From positions 1-38,073 of the forward strand of contig JADZEY010000122.1 in the NCBI GenBank assembly GCA_020850315.1: DNA of 38,073 nt. The letters are read 5' to 3'. Position 1 is the first letter of the stretch; the number at the start of each line of letters is the position of its first letter. A model generated the notes under the pieces. It did no database searches, had not been told where the DNA came from, and saw nothing but the letters and a program-made list of their open reading frames with translations. This stretch comes from Armatimonadota bacterium. GTDB taxonomy: Bacteria; Bacteroidota; Ignavibacteria; OLB7. Below, piece by piece: positions 16,698 through 24,600 of this stretch. A program made the position numbers and the translations under genes.

Positions 16698-18170
16698 ATG
16701 CCGCACAACAGTTCGTCAATCGTTGCCCAGATGGGGCGGCGCACACTTTTCTGGAAAGTGTTGATGTTGGTTTCCATCACCACCGTTGCCAGCACTGTGG
16801 TGATTGCCCTCTACTTCCGCTACGTCCTGCGCGACAGCTACAGGGCATTTTTGCAGGAGCAGAGCAGCAGTTACATGCGGATTGTGGCCGACGATATCTC
16901 CATCCACCCGCCGCATCTTCCGCGCCAGCACCACACCCACCCTGCGCCATTGCTCCCTCCGTTTCCCGATACGGCACGGGCGCGACTGCTCACCCAACGC
17001 TATCCGCTCGACATTAAAATTGAACAGCCCAACGGTGCCATCTGGTCCAGCACCGATCTGATTCCGACCGCCCAAGCTCTTCTTCACGAAACTCCTTCCA
17101 GCGATTTTGATGACGGGACGGAATTTCTGTTCCGCACCTACGAGGACCACCTGTTCGGCATTGTTCACCGCACGGAGGCCACCTACACGGTGCGGATGCG
17201 CTCGGTTCCGCAGGAAACGTCATGGATGATCCCGACGATGTTGCTTGTGGGGGCGTTGTTCCTTTTGTTCACGGCTGCCTACTTCTACGTCCAACGGTTT
17301 TTGCGCCCAATTCGGGAGCTAATGAAAGGGGTGGAGGCGGTAAGCAAAGGGGATTTCGAGTTCCGCATCGGCACCGAATCGAACGATGAGCTTGGCGAAC
17401 TGAGCACGGCTTTCAACCTGATGGCCGAGCAAGTTGCGGCCATTATTGCCAGCAAGCGCCGATTGTTGTTTGATGTCAGCCACGAGCTTCGCTCCCCGAT
17501 TACTCGTATGTCGGTTGCCCTTTCAATGCTGCCAGAAGGGAAGGCTCGCACCTCAATCGAGCGGAACGCGCGCGAGCTGAACACCATGATTACCGAACTG
17601 TTGGAGAATGAACGGCTTGCAGTGTTGGGGGGGAAGATTGTTCACGAGAACGTGGAGATTGTTGGGCTAACCCGTGGGGTTGTGGATTCTTTCACCGAAG
17701 AAGCCACGCGGATAGAGTTCGACACGCTTACCGAAAGCCTTCCAATCGTTGCCGACAGCCAACGGCTGATGATCGCCATTCGCAATGTCATCTCCAACGC
17801 GCTGAAGTATTCTTCCGCCAGCGATGGCCCCGTAAAAATTTCGGTGTTCCCCGATGACGATGGCGTGCGGATTGTTGTGGCCGATTGCGGGATTGGCATC
17901 TCGCCCGAGGCACAAGCAAAAGTCTTCGAACCATTCTACCGCACCGACGATTCCCGCTCGCGTGCGACTGGCGGCTACGGTTTGGGGCTGTCGCTCACCA
18001 AGTCAATCGTGGAAGCACACGGCGGATCAATCCAGCTAACAAGCGTTGTGGAGGAAGGGACCACCATTACGATGTGGATTCCTCCTAAACCACTTCCCCA
18101 ACCAGTGCTGCCTGATATGAAATCGGTGCGAATGCCGGAGAAGCGGATACCGGAGAAGGTGAGGCAGTAA
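16698..18170 (+). CDS. Sensor histidine kinase
   Basis: A 490-residue membrane kinase. It has a first membrane helix at about residues 21-41, a periplasmic sensor segment to about 175, a second helix at about 177-197 and a HAMP linker at about 198-250 (RFLRPIRELMKGVEAVSKGDFEFRI). The phosphoacceptor His is H262 (FDVSHELRSPITRM). The ATPase domain has the N box ISNALKYSS, G1 DCGIGIS, and G2 GGYGLGLS. The sensor loop contains a cluster of histidines (residues 70-81, HPPHLPRQHHTH), which could bind a transition metal. ATG 16698 is used; an in-frame ATG at 16731 is also possible. It is probably partnered with the response regulator, although 252 bases separate the two genes. Confidence 0.95.
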   Translation: MPHNSSSIVAQMGRRTLFWKVLMLVSITTVASTVVIALYFRYVLRDSYRAFLQEQSSSYMRIVADDISIHPPHLPRQHHTHPAPLLPPFPDTARARLLTQRYPLDIKIEQPNGAIWSSTDLIPTAQALLHETPSSDFDDGTEFLFRTYEDHLFGIVHRTEATYTVRMRSVPQETSWMIPTMLLVGALFLLFTAAYFYVQRFLRPIRELMKGVEAVSKGDFEFRIGTESNDELGELSTAFNLMAEQVAAIIASKRRLLFDVSHELRSPITRMSVALSMLPEGKARTSIERNARELNTMITELLENERLAVLGGKIVHENVEIVGLTRGVVDSFTEEATRIEFDTLTESLPIVADSQRLMIAIRNVISNALKYSSASDGPVKISVFPDDDGVRIVVADCGIGISPEAQAKVFEPFYRTDDSRSRATGGYGLGLSLTKSIVEAHGGSIQLTSVVEEGTTITMWIPPKPLPQPVLPDMKSVRMPEKRIPEKVRQ

Positions 18171-18190
18171 CCCAGCCTCCAGAAAATCAG

Positions 18191-18221
18191 AACGCCGGAT
18201 GAGCTTGCTCACCCGGCGTTT
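18191..18221. terminator. Bidirectional terminator-like hairpin
   Basis: AACGCCGG and CCGGCGTT pair, followed inwards by an A/C mismatch and TGAGC/GCTCA around a small loop. Four T follow on the plus strand. It lies between the convergent kinase gene and tRNA-Leu gene and can serve as terminator for the kinase; the minus-strand T tract is weaker (GTTCTGATTTTCT). Confidence 0.65.
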
Positions 18222-18223
18222 TG

Positions 18224-18305
18224 TGCGGAAGGCGGGACTTGAACCCGCACGCCTTTCGGCGCCACCCCCTCAAGATGGTGCGTCTGCCAATTTCGCCACT
18301 TCCGC
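18224..18305 (-). tRNA. tRNA-Leu (anticodon GAG)
   Basis: The minus strand folds into a type II tRNA of 82 bases. The acceptor stem GCGGAAG pairs with CTTCCGC. The D loop includes TTGGCAGAC, the anticodon stem CCATC pairs with GGTGG, and the loop TTGAGGG has GAG at positions 34-36. The variable arm GCGCCGAAAGGCGT and the T-arm GCGGGTTCAAGTCCCGC are both present. The discriminator base is A, as expected for leucine. CCA is not encoded. It reads CUC/CUU leucine codons. Confidence 0.97.
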
Positions 18306-18318
18306 GCTGAAGGGACGG

Positions 18319-18350
18319 CAAATATAGCCCGTGCGAAAACGTTGCCGCAA
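18319..18350 (-). promoter_or_regulatory. tRNA-Leu promoter, Bacteroidota type
   Basis: On the minus strand TATATTTG (18319-18326) matches the -7 consensus TAnnTTTG exactly, with TTG at 18348-18350, 21 bases upstream, as the -33 element. The -7 box ends 13 bases before the 5' end of the tRNA. The position and match are good evidence for a Bacteroidota/Chlorobiota-like primary sigma factor. Confidence 0.65.
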
Positions 18351-18399
18351 GCCGAAGATGTTCGAGATGGTAAATTCTGCTGCTTCTGAGAAAAACGCC

Positions 18400-19218
18400 A
18401 TGCCGATTCCAACTGAACAACTGCTGATGGGCCTTGTTGCCGCCGCCACCATTGCTGCGGCAGCGCGGTATCTGCGCGCTTTGTCGCGGTCGGGGGCCAT
18501 TGCAACAACTGCACTGGGAACAGTGGTGTTCGGGTTTGGTGGGGTTGGTTGGGCAGTCCCGTTGCTGGCGTTTTTTATCCTAAGTAGTGTCCTCTCGCAC
18601 GCCAGCAAACGATTCTCGCCCCGTGATTTTACCGAGGTGTTTGAAAAAGGGGGCCAGCGCGATGCCGGGCAAGTGCTTGCCAACGGTGGAATTGCTGGGG
18701 CGGTGGTGCTGCTGAATTTCTTCTATCCTAACCCGCTCTGGTATGCTGCGTTTGTTGGGGGGCTTGCTGCTGCTGCTGCCGATACGTGGGGAACGGAGAT
18801 CGGCGTGCTGGGTCGGGGGGATGTTCGCTCCGTTCTCACGTTTAGCGTGGTTCCGCCGGGAACTTCCGGTGGGGTGTCGTTGGCCGGAAGCATTGGTTGC
18901 GTTGCTGGGGCAGCCGCTGTGGCGTGCAGTGGGGCGTTCTTTGCCAATGGTTCGCTTGGGTTTATTGCCACCACCGCAATTGCTGGGGTTATCGGCGCGT
19001 TTGCCGATAGCCTGCTTGGTGCAACCCTGCAAGTCAGCTACCGCTGCCCACGTTGCGGCGCCACCACCGAGCGGCGGAAGCACTGCGGCGTGGAAACGGA
19101 GTTAGCCAGTGGCATTGCGTGGGTCAATAACGATGCCGTCAACATTGCTTGCTGTGTGGTGGGTGGGGCGGTGGCCGCGTTGGTGTGGTGGTTGGCTGCA
19201 TCTACTGAAGGCCTTTGA
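18400..19218 (+). CDS. DUF92/TMEM19 family membrane protein
   Basis: A multi-pass membrane protein of 272 residues from the ATG at 18400; in-frame ATGs at 18358 and 18367 are alternatives. It has the DUF92/TMEM19 family signatures: alternating small-residue hydrophobic helices, SRSGAIATTALGTVVFGFGG, EKGGQRDAGQVLANGG, AAAADTWGTEIGVLG, VPPGTSGGVSLAGS and GAFADSLLGATLQV. The family includes plant and cyanobacterial VTE6 phytyl-phosphate kinase, so it may be a prenyl or phytyl phosphate kinase; that is inferred from family knowledge and not established for this lineage. A CPRCG Cys pair near residue 212 is noted. It shares a small divergent region with tRNA-Leu. Confidence 0.82.
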   Translation: MPIPTEQLLMGLVAAATIAAAARYLRALSRSGAIATTALGTVVFGFGGVGWAVPLLAFFILSSVLSHASKRFSPRDFTEVFEKGGQRDAGQVLANGGIAGAVVLLNFFYPNPLWYAAFVGGLAAAAADTWGTEIGVLGRGDVRSVLTFSVVPPGTSGGVSLAGSIGCVAGAAAVACSGAFFANGSLGFIATTAIAGVIGAFADSLLGATLQVSYRCPRCGATTERRKHCGVETELASGIAWVNNDAVNIACCVVGGAVAALVWWLAASTEGL

Positions 19219-19221
19219 GTA

Positions 19222-19291
19222 TAATTCACCGAAAGTGCTATCGAATAAACCCATCCTCGCTACCGACATCCTGCGTAAAATGGGTGAATTA
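19222..19291. repeat. Inverted repeat after DUF92 gene
   Basis: TAATTCACC (19222-19230) and GGTGAATTA (19283-19291) are exact 9-bp inverted repeats spaced by 52 bases just after the DUF92 stop codon. An internal ACCCAT/ATGGGT pair could form a competing stem. It may end the DUF92 transcript, but there is no T tract. Confidence 0.45.
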
Positions 19292-19371
19292 AATCTGGCT
19301 TACCTCTTGTTATTTATACGTGGATGTTGTAATGTTGCGGCGCACCCAGTCATTTTTTAAGGAGCTACATC

Positions 19372-19398
19372 ATGGATCCGCCATGCTATCTTGCCTGA
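19372..19398 (+). CDS. Possible 8-codon leader peptide or decayed gene start
   Basis: A strong Shine-Dalgarno sequence (TTAAGGAG at about 19357-19364) is followed 7 bases later by ATG and a frame encoding MDPPCYLA then TGA. The same frame continues after the stop with a hydrophobic run (ISAFILAVANC). It may be a leader peptide for the Cys-rich gene downstream, or the remains of a signal peptide broken by a nonsense mutation. No other evidence supports it. Confidence 0.2.
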   Translation: MDPPCYLA

Positions 19399-19488
19399 GG
19401 CATTTCTGCTTTTATCCTCGCTGTTGCTAACTGCACCCAACCACACACACAGTACACTGTACATCATTAAAAAAACAAAGGTCTTACC

Positions 19489-20196
19489 ATGTCAACAACC
19501 AACAACCAACAACCAACAACCAACAACCAACAACCAACAACCAACAATAACCCATTACTACCAACCCTGCGAAAGATCATTTGCTTGTTGGTAAGTGTCT
19601 GGAGTATAACAGCGATTAGTTATAGCCAAGAACCCTTGGTTGGGCCATGTACAAAAAATCCAGAGTGCACAGAGCAATGGGAATCAAGAACAGTCACCAG
19701 TAATCTTATCTGGTATTATAATTGCCCTTGCGCTCTCACTGTTGAGTATCGAATACGCACATGTGATAGCTGTGAAATTGTTATTGATAGAATCACCTAT
19801 GATCCACGATGCATATACTGCAGTTATCATTGGGGGCGCGTATTTACGGTTGGTTTGATTACAGCATTGCAAGACCCATCTAGAGCAAGCCAATGTAGAA
19901 TACAGCAAGGTGGAGATTGCATCGAAAATATCAGCGTTGGAGTGGCAGCTTGCTGGAAAAAGGACATTGAAACAGGGTTCCCAGACCTTCGTGCTATGGA
20001 GCCTTGTGCCGTTGGTGCTTGCTGTTTTGCTCGATACAAGGTTTGTTGGGATGTAAGAAGCAATCCTAAACTTGTTGCTATTGAGCGCGAAGAGGTTACT
20101 TGCAATGTGGATCTGAATGATCCAAATCAGCCCTGGTACTTCGGTTGCGATTTTAACCCTTGCCCGCTATTCCCATCGGTCACACCAGAACCATAA
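19489..20196 (+). CDS. Cys-rich secreted protein with heptamer-repeat-encoded N-terminus
   Basis: A 235-residue protein that I do not recognise. The ATG is followed at once by seven copies of AACAACC, which encode the low-complexity TTNNQQP repeats (residues 3-19). A signal-peptide-like hydrophobic segment (RKIICLLVSVWSITAISYSQ) follows at about residues 29-48, so the repeat lies in front of the signal, which is odd. The mature part has about 20 Cys, many in pairs (CDSC, CIYC, GACC), which suggests disulfide bonds. The gene is AT-rich and unlike its neighbours in base use. It is followed after 27 bases by the Asp-box gene in the same direction, probably co-transcribed. Function unknown. Confidence 0.72.
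   Translation: MSTTNNQQPTTNNQQPTTNNNPLLPTLRKIICLLVSVWSITAISYSQEPLVGPCTKNPECTEQWESRTVTSNLIWYYNCPCALTVEYRIRTCDSCEIVIDRITYDPRCIYCSYHWGRVFTVGLITALQDPSRASQCRIQQGGDCIENISVGVAACWKKDIETGFPDLRAMEPCAVGACCFARYKVCWDVRSNPKLVAIEREEVTCNVDLNDPNQPWYFGCDFNPCPLFPSVTPEP
19494..19549 (+). repeat. Heptanucleotide tandem repeat (AACAACC)7
   Basis: Seven perfect copies of AACAACC run from 19494 to 19542, followed by a partial copy AACAATA. The unit is not a multiple of three, so gain or loss of one copy shifts the reading frame of the gene that starts at 19489. This is the structural hallmark of slipped-strand phase variation, but it is not proof of it. Confidence 0.9.
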
Positions 20197-20223
20197 ACCA
20201 CTCACACTAAATCCAATACAACA

Positions 20224-21582
20224 ATGAAACTACTACAATATGGATGGAGCCTGTTCATGGTATGTTCTTTCTGTGCATCCGTACAGATAATGGCACAGAC
20301 AAGAGAATGGAAAGTTCAAAAAATAGTGGAGCGGGGAATATCGTGCATTGCCTGTTTAGATGAGCAACATTGCGTGTTTAGTGGGCAAGAAACACAGTAT
20401 GATGACACGTACATTTTTCAAACAGTAGATGGAGGAAAAACGTGGAGAAAAATTTATGCTGATACAGGGATTTTTCCAAAACGAGCATTGCCGTTGCATA
20501 GCCTTGCGTGGATTTCGCCAGATGTGATTGTCGCCAGTGCCGACAGTAGCTATATTATCCGCTCGGTGGATGGCGGAAAAACATGGACGAAAAACCAAAT
20601 TTATGATGGATTTTATTATGCAAAACCAATGTATTTTTGCGACAGTCTTCATGGAGTTGTATTTGAAGACAAGGAGATAGCGAATGAGGAAAGTAGCCAC
20701 CCATTAATAACATCGGATGGTGGAGCAACATGGCAACATATACCGGGACCAAAAGAACCGATAGAATGGAGCCAAACGGTAATTCAGACCGGTGACTGCA
20801 TTGCCCCTGGAAAATATATTGGATATACACCGAAATTATCAGAGTACGCAATTAGCAGAACAACGGATTACGGAAAAACATGGGATCGTATGTTTAATTC
20901 ATTTTCGCTCCCTAATGGCACAGCATGGTATGGAAATTTTTTCTTTCTGGATAGTATGAATGGGTGGTTCACGCTTCCTGGAAAATTTCAAAAAGGTTAT
21001 GGCTATCCAATGGTCATTGCTCGAACGCAAAATGCTGGTAAAACTTGGGATGTAGTTTTCCAGGACACGTTGCCGATGAGATTAGGAGGGTTCCAAGCAA
21101 TAGCTTTTACTGATTCGCTGCATGGGATTGGGACAACAAGCGGGCGTATATGCCGCACCACTGATGGCGGAGCCTCATGGAGTGTTGATAGCGTTCTACT
21201 GGAAAAAGGTTCTGTAACGCTTGTAGCGCAGATGAAGCAAGAACCGCACGTAGTTACTGGCGGCGGGGGATTGATAGCCTATTTATCTGAAGTAAGCAGT
21301 GCCGAGCAACCACCACCAGCAAGCAAGGGTATTGGGGAAATTGTGGTGCGAAGAATAGGTGAGTATCTGGAAATAAATTTCGCAAGTGAACATGCAACGC
21401 CAGTGCAAGTATGGGGTGATGACCTACAGGGGCAGCGAGTAATAACCGAGCGAACGATAGCGGGTGACCCAGGAAAGGGGAAAATTCGGATAGATATTGG
21501 CGACTTACCATCTGGGGTCTATTTCATCACGGTACAGCAGGGAAAGGAGCAAAGAACCGAAGGGGTGCAAATAGTACGGTAA
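20224..21582 (+). CDS. Secreted Asp-box (BNR/Ycf48-like) beta-propeller with T9SS-like C-terminal domain
   Basis: A 452-residue exported protein with a signal peptide ending near SVQIMAQ. Six Asp-box motifs are visible, at about residues 70, 117, 160, 217, 275 and 315 (TVDGGKTW, SVDGGKTW, TSDGGATW, TTDYGKTW, TQNAGKTW, TTDGGASW). These motifs build a six- or seven-bladed propeller as in sialidases and Ycf48-like proteins. No sialidase catalytic residues were identified, so a binding or scaffold role is likelier. The last 80 residues (EIVVRRIGEYLEINF to LPSGVYFITV, ending VQIVR) resemble a T9SS sorting domain. The gene is AT-rich like its upstream neighbour. Confidence 0.85.
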   Translation: MKLLQYGWSLFMVCSFCASVQIMAQTREWKVQKIVERGISCIACLDEQHCVFSGQETQYDDTYIFQTVDGGKTWRKIYADTGIFPKRALPLHSLAWISPDVIVASADSSYIIRSVDGGKTWTKNQIYDGFYYAKPMYFCDSLHGVVFEDKEIANEESSHPLITSDGGATWQHIPGPKEPIEWSQTVIQTGDCIAPGKYIGYTPKLSEYAISRTTDYGKTWDRMFNSFSLPNGTAWYGNFFFLDSMNGWFTLPGKFQKGYGYPMVIARTQNAGKTWDVVFQDTLPMRLGGFQAIAFTDSLHGIGTTSGRICRTTDGGASWSVDSVLLEKGSVTLVAQMKQEPHVVTGGGGLIAYLSEVSSAEQPPPASKGIGEIVVRRIGEYLEINFASEHATPVQVWGDDLQGQRVITERTIAGDPGKGKIRIDIGDLPSGVYFITVQQGKEQRTEGVQIVR

Positions 21583-21591
21583 TGAACAACA

Positions 21592-21621
21592 GAACGGGCT
21601 TGGCATTTGCCAAGCCCGTTC
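21592..21621. terminator. Hairpin between convergent genes, possible bidirectional terminator
   Basis: GAACGGGCTTGGC (21592-21604) and GCCAAGCCCGTTC (21609-21621) are exact reverse complements with a 4-base loop. The stem starts 9 bases after the Asp-box stop codon. The nearest T tract (eight T) lies about 20 bases further on the plus strand, so the element is not a textbook terminator, but its place between convergent genes suits one. Confidence 0.65.
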
Positions 21622-21686
21622 GATTATCTCCATGCTGTTGTTTTTTTTCGCAATCGTATCTCATCCAAGCATCCATGCATTTTTCA

Positions 21687-24600
21687 TCACCGCACCACTA
21701 CCACTGGCGTTGCAGACCACCCGTAATCGCTTTCCATTACCAGTTGGTAAGTTCCGCTGGGAAGATCGCCAATGGGTATCTGCAGATAGTGCGTCCCAGC
21801 GGCAATCACCTGTGGCGCGGTGCGTGCGTGGATGGATCCATCGTGCGCCACAAATCGGAACCGGACGGTGGCCCAATCGGCGGCCACGATTTGTGCCTGC
21901 ACTTGGTCACGGGCTGGCTGCGGGGCAATTTTCACCAAGCGAGGTTGGGCCACAAACCGCAACCCCGCATCCCAGCAGTTGCCCAACATTGTGAAGTTCC
22001 CATTAACGGTGTCAGCCGCCACATTCCAAGCATTCCAAGTGAACCAGTTGAACCGTATCGGTGTTGTTTTCCGGTCACCAAACATTGCCGTGCAGAGGAG
22101 CGTTGCCAACGTGTCGGAGGTTGCATCTGCCAATCGCCCCACAAGCTCCACGGTGGCATCACCGGTTCGGGGATCAATGGTTTTCTGAATCACGGCCCCC
22201 GCAACAAGGCTGTCGAACCGGAGCAACGCGGTGCTGAAGCTGATGCTGGTGCGGAAGGTGTCGGGGGCTATCCGGTCGAACGCTGTGCGGTCGGCAATCG
22301 CCATCACAATCGGAATTCGCACGGCTTGGCCAACGTAGGCCGATGTTTCGGGAAGGCTTACTGTTGTTGTGGTTCGCTCCCCCGATTCTCCGCTGGCATG
22401 AATGGTGGCCACAACGCCGCACCTCCCTTCAGCCAGCGTCAGTTTCTGGCTGAATTGCCCGGCGGTGGTTGGAAGAAATCGCACGTTCAGCAGTGAGGTC
22501 TGCCCGGGCAAAGGGTTGGGCGGAACTGCACTGGTGATCTGGAACTCACCAGCCGTCACTGGAATATCCCAGCTAATTGCCGTGGTTCCGGTGTTCACCG
22601 CACGGATGGCGACATCGCTTGGTGTGTTGGTCGGGCGGTTTCCCGCAGCAACGATGCTATCCAGCAAAACAAAGCTGATGAACTGGCGATTGGCGTGCAG
22701 CCGAACAGTATCCGGACTGTTAGGCGCATTGCTGCTCAGTATCAGCGTCGCTTGCTTGATTCCCACCGAACCGGGCCAGAACCGCACAACCCCCGAACGC
22801 TTCTCCCCAACCGGAATCCGCAACGGCAACGGCTCTTCAAATCGGAAATTTCCTTCGGGATCGTTCGTGATGTTGGCTGCGTCAATCACCAATTCTGCCC
22901 CGCCGTTGTTCGCAATCTCCATTGCCGCAACCCGCTGCGTGTCGGCAGCGCACCAGAGCGTGTCGAACGTCGGTGGGGTGATGGCCGCTATCGGCTGGTT
23001 TCCAGCAGCGGCCAACGCCACGATTGCCGCACCGCCACAGTTTGGTTGATACGCAAAGGCAATGGCCGCGCTGAATGTTGTGTTGAACGGAGCCACCAGC
23101 AACCGAACATGAAGCTGAACCGAATCCCCCGGCGCGATGCTGCGCGGCAATTGCCCGGCAAGCAGCTTGAACCACGACCCATCGTTCCCACTGATTACTC
23201 CATCCTGCACCGTCACCGGAATTGTTCCGCGATTCCACAAGGTCACAAACGTATCCACTGGCGCGGCTCCGGCCCGGAAGATGATGCTGGGAGCTTGCGG
23301 CGAAAGCATGATGGAGTCGCGCTGGCCGCTCAGAAGAATATCCGCCGGGCTGGTGGGGTCGTTGGAAACCACACGCAGCGTCGCGCTCTTGGCTCCAAAC
23401 GTTGCCGGGGCCAGCCGCACCACAACCTGAACCGAATCCCCGGGCAGAACCGTGACCAGACCGCCCGCAGTGGGAACGCTAACCAGTTGGAAACCTTCAT
23501 TGTTGCCAACAAGATCAATCGCGGTGATTGTTAGCCCCATCGCCCCGGCGTTCCGCAACTGCACAACGGTGTCGTGCGGGGTTGCTGTGCAAGCAATGGT
23601 GGGGAAGGTGATTGGGGCTATCGTACCCAGTGTCGGAATTGCCCCGCTCCGCCCGGTGATGATGGTGCTGGCGGTTCCGCACCACGCCGGAAGCGTGAAC
23701 CGAAGCTCCGCACTGGAGGCTTGGCCCGGCTGCGGGAAGTAGCGAATCAGAAGCGTCAGGCACTCCCCAGGAGCCAACTGGAAATCGCCGCCACCGCTGG
23801 CAAGCTGGAACGGGCCATCGCTTGGGATCAGCTCTGCTTGGCCACGCAGCGTGTCGGCTCCGGTGTTGCAGATGCTTTGGGTGATAGTGGTGTCAAATCG
23901 GGTTGTCCCGTCCGGCTGGTTCCCCATGTCAATCACGCTGTGGTGGGTGAACTGGCAGGGCTGAATCCCAACGCCGAAGATGCTGGCAGTGTCGCGCGCG
24001 CCGCAGCTTCCGGCAACCACCAGTCGGGCGCGAATGGTGTCGCTTCGGGTGGGGCCAAAGCGGAGTTGAAGTGGCAGATATTCCCCGGGCGCAAGATTTC
24101 TGGGCAACCCCGATTGCACCACGCTGAGCATTGCTGCATCGGGACCAATCGCCCAGACCGAATCCACCCGAAGAATTTGGGCGCCGGGGTTGTGGAGCGC
24201 GTTTGGAAAATCCGTCTGGCCGAACTGGTTTACAATCACTGTCCCAACCGATCCGGTTGATCCTTCCAACAGTGCAATCGGCTGGGGGGCAACGTGGAAG
24301 TAGCTTCTGGAGGAATCGCGAAGCTGTTCAATGGGAAGATCAATGGCCCTGACGCGATGGTTGTTCCGGTCGCAGAAGTAAAGGCGGTTATCGCGCACAA
24401 CGGGGGAGGTGGGATAGTTCATCTGGGCAGATACTGGGCCTCCGTTGTCGCCGCTGAATCCTGGCGTTCCGTTTCCGGCAATGGTGGTGATGATTCCGGT
24501 CTGAAGATCAACGCGGCGGATGCGGTTGTTCCCCACATCGGTGATGTAGGCAAACCGCCCGGCCACAGCAATCCCCGATGGGTGATCCAATCGCGCCGCA

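Noticed and set aside
19494-19549. CRISPR-like array
   Set aside because: The units are 7 bp with no spacers; this is a simple tandem repeat. No CRISPR array or cas gene was seen in the window.
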